Source of the DNA: a virus
DNA: 64,000 nt
Reading direction: 5' to 3' (one strand)
Virus record (IMG/VR): IMGVR_UViG_3300042402_001758
Span: 62,001 to 126,000 of that record
Made by a program: the position numbers and the translations under genes. The notes beneath the pieces are model-generated. The model did no database searches. It saw only the letters and a program-made list of their open reading frames with translations, and was not told the DNA's origin. Positions 7,384 to 15,742 of this stretch are shown in pieces. Each line of letters starts with the position of its first letter. Within the stretch, counting starts at the first letter, position 1.

Positions 7384-7645
7384 AGGAAAAATAAACTTAC
7401 TTAACGCACTTAATGTGCGTAAAGTAAGTTTTCCTGCAAAACATTTTAAATTTATCATTATAAACAAAGCTACTCCTGGGTTACTACTATCTTTAGATAA
7501 ATGGATATACGAAAATCTTAATGGAAGATACTATATAGGATCCAATCTTTCCCTTATTAACAACAGTATCCAATACGTAACTGAGATCGGATTCGAAGTA
7601 GAAAAAGAAGTAAGCTTTTTCAATATTGCCTGCCCGTATATCTAA
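7361..7645 (+). CDS. Protein of unknown function (about 94 aa, start uncertain)
   Basis: An open frame that overlaps the end of the VWA gene. The part after residue 25 looks like a genuine protein: KFIIINKATPGLLLSLDKW, then NGRYYIG and a beta-rich end FEVEKEVSFFNIACPYI, a layout I associate with small unknown phage proteins of the form W...GRYYIG. The start is unclear: ATG 7361 lies within the VWA gene, GTG 7415 lies in the hairpin at 7393-7431, and GTG 7289 is further upstream; none has a good ribosome binding site. The frame is open across the whole hairpin. Confidence 0.5.
   Translation: MHTTNLSKGKINLLNALNVRKVSFPAKHFKFIIINKATPGLLLSLDKWIYENLNGRYYIGSNLSLINNSIQYVTEIGFEVEKEVSFFNIACPYI
7393..7432 (+). 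terminator. Long hairpin followed by TTTT, possible terminator or RNA switch
   Basis: Arms AAACTTACTTAACGCAC (7393-7409) and its complement (7415-7431) pair over 17 positions with a single mismatch around the loop TTAAT, then TTTT ends at 7432. This is the longest simple hairpin near a gene end on this strand and lies 10 bases after the VWA stop, as a terminator would. It also lies within the next open frame, so it could alternatively control translation there. The T-run is short. Confidence 0.55.
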
Positions 7646-7684
7646 AATAGATAACTAGTAATATTACTTACTATAGGAGTTCTT

Positions 7685-7906
7685 ATGACAGAAGAAATCA
7701 AACAACAAGAAATGCCCGCAACACCCGAAGCTGCTGAAGCAGAGTCTTCAGATCTCAATGTAAATGATCTTAATGCAATGAAAACCATTATTGACATCGC
7801 TAGTTCAAGAGGTGCATTTAAACCTAACGAAATGATAGCTGTAGGGCAGGTATACACAAAACTTACTAAATTTTTGTCTAGTGTTACAAAACAACAAGGA
7901 AACTAA
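7685..7906 (+). CDS. Small protein of unknown function (73 aa)
   Basis: A T4-like-phage small protein of unknown role. The first 25 residues are acidic and disordered-looking (Glu, Ala, Pro-rich), then comes a conserved-looking helical core, DLNAMKTIIDIASSRGAFKP followed by NEMIAVGQVYTKLTKFL. It has a clear AGGAG ribosome binding site and is separated from the next gene by only two bases, so the two are likely co-expressed. Confidence 0.6.
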   Translation: MTEEIKQQEMPATPEAAEAESSDLNVNDLNAMKTIIDIASSRGAFKPNEMIAVGQVYTKLTKFLSSVTKQQGN

Positions 7907-7908
7907 TT

Positions 7909-8541
7909 ATGAGTGACATTAAACATGTAGGAAGAATTAAGAATAACGGAAAGAAGTGTATTGTAGTATTTAGAACTTTGCCTGGTGATGCATTTAATTG
8001 CCTAGCAGTATTAACAGAATCTTTGACTCCTAGCTATCACGATTCATTAATTAGTCTAGTGGAAAGTAATGCTAGTCAAACATCGTCAGAACTTTCAGAA
8101 GTATTTGCTAGAGCATTTTTTCCTGATGGTACTACAGTCCTTCCTTCGCTGCATAGACAAGGGCTTTTACAAAAAGTTCCAACTGATCAAATAGAAATGA
8201 CGCCTAATTCAAACATTAGTGTAGTGTTAGCCGAATTAAATCAAATGATAGCTGAACAAAAAGGTGTTAGTGTACAAGATTTAGCACTAAGAAGCCCTGT
8301 AGAAGTTCAACAAGTTGCAACAGCTAAGGATATTAGCCCTGTACAAGACAATACAGAACCAGTAATCGATCAAGCTAAAACTACATCTACTGATGTAACT
8401 GGACCACAAGTTCTAACTGATGAAGAAATGGCTAAAAAATACAGAAGCGACGCTGATAGATTAAGCAAAGAAGCTGCTCAACTACGCAGACTAGCCGAAG
8501 AGCTAGTTCCTACTAAGAAAAAGGTAGCTGTAAAAGAGTGA
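7909..8541 (+). CDS. Protein of unknown function (210 aa)
   Basis: The N-terminal half (1-120) looks folded, starting HVGRIKNNGKKCIVVFRTLPG and continuing with a helical region ending in a FFPDGTTVLPSLH segment. The C-terminal third (about 130-210) is low-complexity and ends in a charged helix (MAKKYRSDADRLSKEAAQL) rich in Lys, Glu and Ala, probably a coiled coil. I know similar proteins only as conserved unknowns in T4-like phages. Its TGA overlaps the GTG start of the next gene. Confidence 0.6.
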   Translation: MSDIKHVGRIKNNGKKCIVVFRTLPGDAFNCLAVLTESLTPSYHDSLISLVESNASQTSSELSEVFARAFFPDGTTVLPSLHRQGLLQKVPTDQIEMTPNSNISVVLAELNQMIAEQKGVSVQDLALRSPVEVQQVATAKDISPVQDNTEPVIDQAKTTSTDVTGPQVLTDEEMAKKYRSDADRLSKEAAQLRRLAEELVPTKKKVAVKE

Positions 8542-8846
8542 CTAAAGGGAAAAAATTTCCCGAAGATATTGTAAAACATTGGCCCGAAATATTTGAAGAT
8601 ATTTCATTTAATGCAATACCAATTGATTATTTACATTCAATAATAGTCACTTTTAAAAATGGTAAAACTTGGGAGGTAAGTCTTAATGGGAAAAGTAAAG
8701 AAATATTTGAATCAGAAATCAAAGAATGGTTTACCTCTTATGAAAACGAAATAGACAACGTAGACTTTAAACTAGATACAGAAAGAATTAAAAAAGATAT
8801 TATTAAAAAAACTAACCAATTTTTAAAACAAAGAAAGATTAAATAA
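8538..8846 (+). CDS. Protein of unknown function (102 aa)
   Basis: A conserved-looking small phage protein starting with GTG in a GTGA overlap with the previous stop; the N-terminal pattern FPEDIVKHWPEIFEDI followed by a strand pair (SIIVTFKNGKTWEVSL) supports this start. The C-terminus is a lysine-rich helix. Very AT-rich: the 60 bases at 8761-8820 contain 11 G or C by hand count. Function unknown. The stop touches the thyX start without a gap. Confidence 0.6.
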   Translation: MTKGKKFPEDIVKHWPEIFEDISFNAIPIDYLHSIIVTFKNGKTWEVSLNGKSKEIFESEIKEWFTSYENEIDNVDFKLDTERIKKDIIKKTNQFLKQRKIK

Positions 8847-9515
8847 ATGCATGTCAGACTTTTATCATACAGTCAGCCAACTAGCGAGTTTGCCTCCTTG
8901 GGAATCACCGATGCACAGGAACTCATCGCGTTCTGTGCCAGAGTCTCAAACCCGAGTAACCAGCTCAACAACGACACCAGTAGCAAGCTCATCAGGTACC
9001 TCGTACGACACAAACACTGGAGTCCACTCGAAATGGTTTCAGCTTGCTTGGAAATTACGACGACACGAGATATTGCAAGGCAAATCCTTCGTCACAGAAG
9101 TTTCAGTTTCCAGGAGTTCAGTCAGAGATATGCAGACCCTACAAAAGATCTTAACTTCGTTAGACGAGAAGCAAGACTTCAAGACACCACTAATAGACAA
9201 AATAGTATAGAAACTGACGACGAAGATTTACAAAAACGTTGGGACAGATGGCAAAATAATGTTATCACAGAAGCACGTATGGCCTATAACTGGGCTATCG
9301 AAAACGGCATTGCTAAAGAGCAAGCTCGTGTTGTGTTACCCGAAGGCTTAATTGAAAGCAAAATCTATATGAATGGCACACTACGTAGTTGGGTTCACTT
9401 TATCGAATTGCGTAGTGCTAACGGTACACAAAAAGAACATCAAGAAGTTGCTAAAGCTTGTGCGGCAGTAATTGCTCAAGTATTTCCTATGACATCTGAT
9501 TTTATTTCAGAATAA
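8847..9515 (+). CDS. thyX: Flavin-dependent thymidylate synthase ThyX
   Basis: ThyX makes dTMP from dUMP with methylene-tetrahydrofolate, FAD and NADPH, supplying thymidine for phage DNA. The diagnostic RHRX7S motif is present as RHRSFSFQEFSQR (Arg82-His83-Arg84 to Ser92-Gln93-Arg94), and later motifs match: EQARVVLPEGL and RSWVHFIELR. Length 222 residues is normal. The 5' half (8881-9000) reaches 52-55% G+C by hand count, far above the gene before it, with many C-ending codons, so the gene may be of mixed origin. Its 3' end overlaps the end of the opposite-strand radical SAM gene by 40 bases. Confidence 0.95.
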   Translation: MHVRLLSYSQPTSEFASLGITDAQELIAFCARVSNPSNQLNNDTSSKLIRYLVRHKHWSPLEMVSACLEITTTRDIARQILRHRSFSFQEFSQRYADPTKDLNFVRREARLQDTTNRQNSIETDDEDLQKRWDRWQNNVITEARMAYNWAIENGIAKEQARVVLPEGLIESKIYMNGTLRSWVHFIELRSANGTQKEHQEVAKACAAVIAQVFPMTSDFISE

Positions 9516-10663
9516 CTTGTATCTCCAGGATACAATGGCAACTGTGTTCCTGGAGCTCTTTTGGGAATTTTACTATCAGCACTGCTTACACAACTTGGTG
9601 TAATACACATCTCCGGTGTGTCAAATAGTTTAAATCCTGTTTCTATATTTCCTAGAGGTTTATCATAGCAACTGTAACTTCTTTTTATACTTCCGTCTGG
9701 TTCTCTAATAATAACGCCTCTAAAACCACTAGAGCACTCCCATCCTTGGAATTTGTTAAAGTTAAATGCGTTGAATCGTTCTGCTTGATCCATATACCAA
9801 ACTTTTTTATTCTTATCTATAAACTCTACTTGAAAGTGTTGAGGTATGTCTTTGTTTTCATTCTTATATAATGGATCTGGCATTTTTACAAAAGTCGGAG
9901 CAGGCCTTGATACTAACTTAGCTTTAGTGGCCTTGTGTTCTGTAAAAGCTCGTTGAGGCATTCCATTGTGTAGTTTTTCTAACATCTCCGATGTATAACC
10001 ATCTACTACTCTGCTGGCAGTAGGATCGCTTTGAGGTTTTAATGTAACATTGATACCTCTATTGTGAAAATACAATGCATTTTCATAATCACGATCAAAC
10101 CATTCAGGAACCATTACCATGTTTATAGTTACTTGAACATCATATTCCTGACATAGTTCCAATTTATCTCCAAACTCTTTCATTTTTTCCGGAGTGTTTA
10201 CATGTTCAGTATGTAGACTAGCAGTAATACTGGCTCTATGAAATTTACTTACAGCGGAACAGTATTCTTGCTCAAACCATTTTAATGTTCGACTCATGTT
10301 AGTGGTCATATGAACACTGGTATAATTGGTATTCGATGCATCATCATTCAAATGATTTAGAATATCAATATATCCTGGATGAAACGTAGGCTCGCCGCCG
10401 CTGAGACTAAAATGAAAACTATTGAATCCTCGTTCACGTGCTTGACGTTTTATTTCGTCAATAGTTTTAATACATAGTTCGGTTGGTCTATGATCTTTCT
10501 TGTCGCTTCTAGCATAAGGCCAACAATAACTACATCTGTAATTACAATATCTTCCTAGTAGCCAACTAACTGTAAACAGGTCTCTGTATAACATGTTTCG
10601 TTGCCCAACTCGAACAATGTCGTCGAACGGTATCTTTTTAAAATCGTATTCGGATTTTTCCAT
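9476..10663 (-). CDS. Radical SAM protein with SPASM-like C-terminus
   Basis: A 395-residue radical SAM enzyme. The 4Fe-4S motif is Cys40-X3-Cys44-X2-Cys47 (CNYRCSYC) and the SAM-binding GGE motif is SLSGGEPTFHPG near residue 110. The C-terminal part has further cysteines (WECSSGFRG, SYSCYDKPLGN, CITPSCVSS) that suggest a SPASM or twitch auxiliary cluster, as in enzymes acting on peptides or sugars. No substrate gene is evident nearby. It is transcribed away from the divergent gene at 10726, with a shared late-type box between them, and its end overlaps thyX tail to tail. Confidence 0.8.
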   Translation of the reverse strand: MEKSEYDFKKIPFDDIVRVGQRNMLYRDLFTVSWLLGRYCNYRCSYCWPYARSDKKDHRPTELCIKTIDEIKRQARERGFNSFHFSLSGGEPTFHPGYIDILNHLNDDASNTNYTSVHMTTNMSRTLKWFEQEYCSAVSKFHRASITASLHTEHVNTPEKMKEFGDKLELCQEYDVQVTINMVMVPEWFDRDYENALYFHNRGINVTLKPQSDPTASRVVDGYTSEMLEKLHNGMPQRAFTEHKATKAKLVSRPAPTFVKMPDPLYKNENKDIPQHFQVEFIDKNKKVWYMDQAERFNAFNFNKFQGWECSSGFRGVIIREPDGSIKRSYSCYDKPLGNIETGFKLFDTPEMCITPSCVSSADSKIPKRAPGTQLPLYPGDTSYSEIKSDVIGNT

Positions 10664-10687
10664 TTTTTTTGTACTATAATAGTATCA

Positions 10688-10701
10688 CATAAATATTTAT
10701 T
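10688..10701. promoter_or_regulatory. Palindromic late-promoter-like box in a divergent gap
   Basis: The 62-base gap between the divergent genes at 10663 and 10726 holds CATAAATA on the + strand (10688-10695) overlapping AATAAATA on the - strand (10701-10694); the core ATAAATATTTAT is a perfect palindrome. Both match the late-promoter core in seven of eight positions, so one site could serve both directions. AT-rich palindromes arise easily by chance, hence moderate confidence. Confidence 0.4.
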
Positions 10702-10725
10702 AAACAATCAAAGTGTCAAAATAAA

Positions 10726-12105
10726 ATGAGAAAATTAATCAGAAAAACTTATATAATTTATATTGTAGACGATAACGAATCATATAAAGATACACTAGGT
10801 CGCGAAATTGGTTACAATCTTTTAGAAGCATCTGTAAGACACGATATAATGTATAAGTACTTTTTATCGTATCAAGATGCTTTCGAAAGCTTAAAATCTG
10901 AACAAGCACCTAAAGTTATATTCACAAGACCCGGAAATACATTTGACCCTTTATGGCTAACTCAACTTGTGTCTAAAGATTCCGATTATTCTTTAATAGG
11001 ACATATCTTAGACAGAAAATCTGAATATTACGAATTACATAATCAATGTTTTATCCTAAATGTAGAAGATTGGAAAAGATGTGGGTCTCCTGCTTACGAT
11101 GCTCTAACTAATCAAGTCTGTGTAAACATACATAGAAGTACTGATAATTTTCACGACGATTACACACCAATGTTTATAGAAAAAGGTCAAGAGTCGCAGA
11201 CCTTTAAAAAAATTAAACCTGGAGGACTAATAATTAGTAAATTGTTAGAACATGGTTTTAAAATAAGACCCTGGACCGACGAAGAGAGAAAACATAAATT
11301 CTATCTTTACAACGATTTAGTATTAAAATATGGATCATATCTACGTATCGAATGTACATTTGATGATACTATCTTTAATTGCACTAACGAGCCAATTATT
11401 AGATTTGAATTGCCTAGTATAAAACGACTAGTAACACCTGCTAATGGATTACAAGCTCTACAAATTTTAGACAAATGTCCTAATGCTCATGCTGTAGATT
11501 TTAGAGATATTAGTCAGCCTGCTATTGATTTTACTAAAAAAGTAATCTACGATTATAATGGAAAAGATTATGATCAATTGTGTTTTGCTAGCGGATACAA
11601 CTTACAGGTTTCAGATATAGATGAAATAAAAAAATCAGAAAAAGATTTTCTTGGAGGACTAATTGAACCTTTCTCTGAAATGCAGTTTCGTCTTTCAGAT
11701 GTTAAATTAAATTTTTATAAGGAAAGTTTTTTCGAAATAGAAGATACCATTCATAGAATAAAAGATAATACTCTCTACGCATTTAGTAATATCTTATCAT
11801 ATAGAAAAACTGCCTATTTGTATAGTCAAATACATTTTAATTTAATGATAAAAACATTGGCTAGTGCCGAAAGAATTAATAAAAATGATAGCTATTTTTT
11901 AGGAATTTTACCTACTAGTGAAGGTAATATGAGAGGGTATGGATTATTAAGTGTTAAAGACATCAACTTATATCCCGATGAAGAATTTAATTTTCCTTGG
12001 AGACAACAATTATATGAGTACTATACAGAATATCTCAAAGTTCTTCGAAAAAAGGAAGTTAGAGAAACATTATTACAACCTAGAATCGATACCTCTAAAT
12101 TTTAG
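10726..12105 (+). CDS. Unknown protein, possibly glycosyltransferase-like (459 aa)
   Basis: The N-terminal 160 residues look like a Rossmann-type fold with IYIVDDNE, a segment KVIFTRPGNTFDPLWL, and LIGHILDRKSEYYELHNQ followed by CFILNVEDW, a pattern I associate with glycosyltransferase-like proteins of aquatic phages. The C-terminal 250 residues are not recognisable. No classic DXD site is certain. The 3' end overlaps the next gene, a 2OG oxygenase-like protein, by up to 92 bases, so the two are translationally linked. Function is open: a sugar-related role is an inference from fold impression and from the glycosyltransferases later in the island. Confidence 0.6.
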   Translation: MRKLIRKTYIIYIVDDNESYKDTLGREIGYNLLEASVRHDIMYKYFLSYQDAFESLKSEQAPKVIFTRPGNTFDPLWLTQLVSKDSDYSLIGHILDRKSEYYELHNQCFILNVEDWKRCGSPAYDALTNQVCVNIHRSTDNFHDDYTPMFIEKGQESQTFKKIKPGGLIISKLLEHGFKIRPWTDEERKHKFYLYNDLVLKYGSYLRIECTFDDTIFNCTNEPIIRFELPSIKRLVTPANGLQALQILDKCPNAHAVDFRDISQPAIDFTKKVIYDYNGKDYDQLCFASGYNLQVSDIDEIKKSEKDFLGGLIEPFSEMQFRLSDVKLNFYKESFFEIEDTIHRIKDNTLYAFSNILSYRKTAYLYSQIHFNLMIKTLASAERINKNDSYFLGILPTSEGNMRGYGLLSVKDINLYPDEEFNFPWRQQLYEYYTEYLKVLRKKEVRETLLQPRIDTSKF

Positions 12106-12754
12106 TGCCGACGATCAGTATAAATGGATAATCGAAGAGTCTAACCTACGAAGTCTAAAATTAAACATATCTATACCGTATCAAGAGATGTATCAAGAAT
12201 CTCTTAAATTATTAGAAGAATTTTATTCCCACAGGGAAGAAGGCGAGTCTCATAAAGGTTGGAAAAGTCTGGTAATTCATGGTCGAGGAAAACATATAAC
12301 ACAAGGCGACGATCAATACGAAAATTTAAAAGATCTTCCTGATTATCATTGGACTGAAATTGCAGATAAATGTCCGATTACAACTTCTTGGCTAAAACAA
12401 AACTCATTTTTAGATAAATTTCTCAGAGTTCGTTTTATGTTATTGGAACCTGGAGGTTATATTATGCCTCATAAAGATAATGATAAAAGAAAATTACAAG
12501 CAATTAATATTGCGTTAAATAATCCAGAAGACTGTAATTTTGGAATGGAAAATTATGGTCTTATTCCATGGAGTCCTGGAGATGTTAGGTTAATTGATAT
12601 TAGTACAGTTCATGCAGTTTGGAATAATAGTTTCACTCCTAGAATACACATGATTATTCATGGGTGGCCTATTCAACAATATAGAAACTACAGAAATTTA
12701 ATTATAGAAAGCTATGAAAAAACATATAAAGAAAATATTACATCTAGGTTGTAG
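12014..12754 (+). CDS. 2OG-Fe(II) oxygenase, Asp/Asn hydroxylase-like
   Basis: The C-terminal half carries an iron-binding HXD...H triad in a cupin-like fold: His153 and Asp155 in PGGYIMPHKDND and His200 in STVHAVWNNS, with Arg210 as the likely 2-oxoglutarate ligand. Proteins of this type hydroxylate amino acid side chains, sugars or other small groups. I chose ATG 12014 (246 aa); an earlier start at 11951 is in frame and would lengthen the overlap with the preceding gene, and no start exists downstream of the previous stop before the conserved region, so the overlap is real. The end overlaps the SGNH-like gene by 41 bases. Confidence 0.72.
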   Translation: MSTIQNISKFFEKRKLEKHYYNLESIPLNFSADDQYKWIIEESNLRSLKLNISIPYQEMYQESLKLLEEFYSHREEGESHKGWKSLVIHGRGKHITQGDDQYENLKDLPDYHWTEIADKCPITTSWLKQNSFLDKFLRVRFMLLEPGGYIMPHKDNDKRKLQAINIALNNPEDCNFGMENYGLIPWSPGDVRLIDISTVHAVWNNSFTPRIHMIIHGWPIQQYRNYRNLIIESYEKTYKENITSRL

Positions 12755-13433
12755 TTTTAGTCAATACAATCACGAAGGAAAACATGGTATTCCTGAAAAT
12801 GTAGTGGACGTCTTAAAAGAAAATTCGATTAATGTTAGATACTACAGTGCAGCGCACGGAGGGTGCGATATTGGTACTCAATTTGAAATACTTAAATCTG
12901 AAATAAAAAATAATTACGATTTTATCATATTTCAAATTACCAACGATAGAAGAAAACATATTAGAATAAATTCTAAACAATTAAAGTGGACCTTTAGCGA
13001 AACATATCAAAATATTTACAAATGTGATATGTCGGTAAGAGATAATTTTGTATTTTGGAATCCAAACTATGAACAAATCATTAATGCTTTTTGGCCGCAA
13101 CGTGCATCAAGATATAAAGAAATAGCCAAAAACAGTTATTTGTATGACTGTGATGATCAAAGTATTTATTTTTCATATATGTGTGCGATTAAAAAAATAT
13201 TAGAACAGTGCTCTATACCGCATTTAATATACACTCACTGCACTCCTCATTGGGAAGTTCACCATGTTTTGTTTAATGAATTTATAAATTCTATTGTAGA
13301 TTTTGATGTTCAAACAGAATTAAAAGAAAATTTTAATAAGTTTATTTACGACAACGGACATCATTTTGACAATGAAGGTAACAGAGTAGTAGCGGAGAAT
13401 TTAATCGTTCCTAAAATTCTCCCCTACTTGTAA
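12714..13433 (+). CDS. SGNH/GDSL-like hydrolase
   Basis: A 239-residue protein with block I of the SGNH family near the start (HLGCSFS, Ser14 as likely nucleophile), a central Asn in FQITNDRR, and a C-terminal Asp-His pair in DNGHHFDNEGNRVVAE, the usual place of the catalytic D-X-X-H. Such enzymes remove or transfer acyl groups on glycans, lipids or other esters. It overlaps the oxygenase gene by 41 bases, so the trio 10726-13433 appears to be one unit. It ends directly against the opposite-strand gene at 13434 with no gap. Confidence 0.68.
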   Translation: MKKHIKKILHLGCSFSQYNHEGKHGIPENVVDVLKENSINVRYYSAAHGGCDIGTQFEILKSEIKNNYDFIIFQITNDRRKHIRINSKQLKWTFSETYQNIYKCDMSVRDNFVFWNPNYEQIINAFWPQRASRYKEIAKNSYLYDCDDQSIYFSYMCAIKKILEQCSIPHLIYTHCTPHWEVHHVLFNEFINSIVDFDVQTELKENFNKFIYDNGHHFDNEGNRVVAENLIVPKILPYL

Positions 13434-14336
13434 TTACATTTTGGATTGTTCTCTGCGCCATTCTAAAAGCAAATCGTCGTCTAACTCGATTAAAAAAGTT
13501 AATAGTAATCCCATTTTAGCATTCCATAACTTTTTTCCTTTAGTTTTAGTGCCTTCATTGGTATTATGTAATTGCACAGCATCGAACCACATTGGTTTTC
13601 CTGGTTCCCAATCTAAAATAGTTTCTGCACTTAATCCTCGCAGGCGTTCATAAGGTGTATTCATTACTTGATTAAAAACTGCTTTGTCAAAAGGAACTGC
13701 ATTGTTCTCTTTAGAAATTACATTTCCTTGACCATCATGAAATTGTAATTCTGTATAATCAGTTGTGATTTTGTAAACACTGGCAATATTAGGTACAAGC
13801 CCGCCACCATTATATACATGCGCCCAATCGATATGTCTTTGATCAAAAAACACGATTTGCCCGCCATCTTCTTCTTCTAAATGTGTGCCTATCCATAAAG
13901 GAAGAAGCCAATTTTTCCAACAAGTGTATTTTCTTTGTTCGTGATTTAAAGGTATTTTATTAAATGTAGTAGTAAAATCTTCTGGACGTATACTATCATT
14001 ATGCAATCCGTATTGCTGAGGAGTAATAAAATAATTTCCGCCTACTTGAGGACTCTTTCCTGCGTCGATGCCTAAACAACTATCAATCCTGTCTTTAAAT
14101 TTTAAATACACTTCGTGCAGTTGTCCGGCAACTAATACTGTTCCATTTTTATTCATTCTTACTTCTTTGCCGCCGGCAAAGGCAAATTTCCAAATCCAAT
14201 CTAGTTCCTCTTTAGAAAACATAGGATCACTGGATTTATCTGCACGACTAATATGCCTACGCATGTTTTCAATAGCAATAGGATGATCCATGGGCAGCAT
14301 ATAATGCTCTCTTCTAAAATCATTAATGTATTCCAT
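13434..14336 (-). CDS. 2OG-Fe(II) oxygenase-like protein
   Basis: A 300-residue protein with a plausible iron triad: His112 and Asp114 in QYGLHNDSIR and His257 in DAVQLHNTNE, spaced as in prolyl-hydroxylase or phytanoyl-CoA-type oxygenases, with Lys274 a possible co-substrate contact in place of the usual Arg. The region between (LPLWIGTHLEEEDGGQIVFF) fits the double-stranded beta helix. It is the last gene of the - strand radical SAM run (overlap of 14 bases with the upstream gene), so it may act on the product of those enzymes. Substrate unknown. Confidence 0.68.
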   Translation of the reverse strand: MEYINDFRREHYMLPMDHPIAIENMRRHISRADKSSDPMFSKEELDWIWKFAFAGGKEVRMNKNGTVLVAGQLHEVYLKFKDRIDSCLGIDAGKSPQVGGNYFITPQQYGLHNDSIRPEDFTTTFNKIPLNHEQRKYTCWKNWLLPLWIGTHLEEEDGGQIVFFDQRHIDWAHVYNGGGLVPNIASVYKITTDYTELQFHDGQGNVISKENNAVPFDKAVFNQVMNTPYERLRGLSAETILDWEPGKPMWFDAVQLHNTNEGTKTKGKKLWNAKMGLLLTFLIELDDDLLLEWRREQSKM

Positions 14337-15726
14337 CGAATACTCCTTTCATTTCTGTAAAAATATCTTCAAATTTTAAATTTCTTTGTTGATCTAGTAG
14401 TTTTAAGTATTCAGCAGTTTCAGGAAGTCTATTACTCCAATCTTCTGACTTCATAAATTTAATCATACCACGTAATCTTTTAATTCCGTATTCTGCATTA
14501 ATCCACTGTTCTTTAGTAATTTTTCCTTTGTACCACGAAGGAATTCCTAATTCCCAATTTTCTGTCCACCAAGGAATAAATTCTTCGTAATGTTGTTCGC
14601 ACTTATCTTTGAACCACCGAGGCAATATTTTTACATTTAAATGTGCAGGCCAATATACAAAATGATGGTTTATTCCTCCTGCTCCAAAAGGCCACATATT
14701 AATTTTTTTATAATTTTGTTCTAGTTTCCATTTTATAAATTCAGGAATATAATAAATGTTTAACGCTTGTACTGCACAAGCAACAGTCACTTCTACATTA
14801 TTTGATGTTTCATTATCCAGAATTCTAAACACTTCTTCTGTTCTTTTCCAGTCACTGGGATATCTTATGTAATCATTTTTCTTACCTATGGCATCTACAC
14901 TATAATGAAATCTTACAAGCTTAAATTCTTTCCATAAATCGAATAAATCTTCTCTCCACTCTATTCCGTTACTATTATATCTTACTTCTAAATTTTTAGC
15001 ATGGCCTTGTCTTATACATTCTTCTAAAATGTCGTAATGTTCGTCAATAATTAATGGCTCACCTCCGGCAAAGTATAATTGCTGCATGTTAGGTATTTGT
15101 TCATTAAACTGCTGCCAAAATACAGGATTGTTTTTATGCCAGTTAAAACTAGATCCATTAACACTGCCTTTATTTTCCCAAGCCATTGTTTTACTTAATT
15201 CTTTATTTTGTACTATAGGATAAATTTTATTCCATTCAGGAATCCAACCACTACTATCATGAGGAGAGCACATGACACAAGCTAATTGACATTTAGATCC
15301 AAATCTTAAATCAATATATTTCAAGTTTGGAGGAACCTGTCCGTCGTCTGTAGTTTGTGCAACTAACTGATCAATATTCACTCGCTGTGCCCAATAATTA
15401 GTTTCCCATTGACGCTTACTTAAATGTCCGGAATCTTCTTCTTTATAACACTTTGAACAACTTTCAGGTTTGCCATTTGCCAACATAATTTTTCTTACAT
15501 TTTTCATGTAAGTGCTATTCCAACCTGATTGTAAATCGCTTACATTTAAATTAGCAGGCTTTCCTTCTTCAGTTTTTAAAATTCCGACATGGCCACCGGT
15601 TTCGTCATTAGTTGAGCCAACACCACTAGCATTAGCAGTGCAGCAAACTCGCATACTACCGTCGGGTCTTGTACTTAAATGTATCCAAGGTAGAATACAG
15701 AATGTGTCTGATGGATATTTTTTCAT
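14323..15726 (-). CDS. Twitch/SPASM-type radical SAM protein
   Basis: A 467-residue radical SAM enzyme with the auxiliary-cluster cysteines placed before the core: Cys10 (FCILPWIHL), Cys28-Cys29 (RVCCTA) and Cys90/Cys93 (CSKC). The radical SAM motif is Cys146-X3-Cys150-X2-Cys153 (CQLACVMC) and YFAGGEPLI is the SAM site. This N-terminal placement is typical of twitch-domain radical SAM proteins found in T4-like phages and environmental bacteria. Its closest relative in the window is the gene at 16917. Reaction unknown; family members modify peptides or sugars. Confidence 0.8.
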   Translation of the reverse strand: MKKYPSDTFCILPWIHLSTRPDGSMRVCCTANASGVGSTNDETGGHVGILKTEEGKPANLNVSDLQSGWNSTYMKNVRKIMLANGKPESCSKCYKEEDSGHLSKRQWETNYWAQRVNIDQLVAQTTDDGQVPPNLKYIDLRFGSKCQLACVMCSPHDSSGWIPEWNKIYPIVQNKELSKTMAWENKGSVNGSSFNWHKNNPVFWQQFNEQIPNMQQLYFAGGEPLIIDEHYDILEECIRQGHAKNLEVRYNSNGIEWREDLFDLWKEFKLVRFHYSVDAIGKKNDYIRYPSDWKRTEEVFRILDNETSNNVEVTVACAVQALNIYYIPEFIKWKLEQNYKKINMWPFGAGGINHHFVYWPAHLNVKILPRWFKDKCEQHYEEFIPWWTENWELGIPSWYKGKITKEQWINAEYGIKRLRGMIKFMKSEDWSNRLPETAEYLKLLDQQRNLKFEDIFTEMKGVFDGIH

Positions 15727-15742
15727 GGTAGATTATTTAACG

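Noticed and set aside
8851-9210. 119-codon frame inside thyX (+ strand, other frame)
   Set aside because: Completely covered by thyX with its conserved motifs; the frame is open because of the high G+C of this part.
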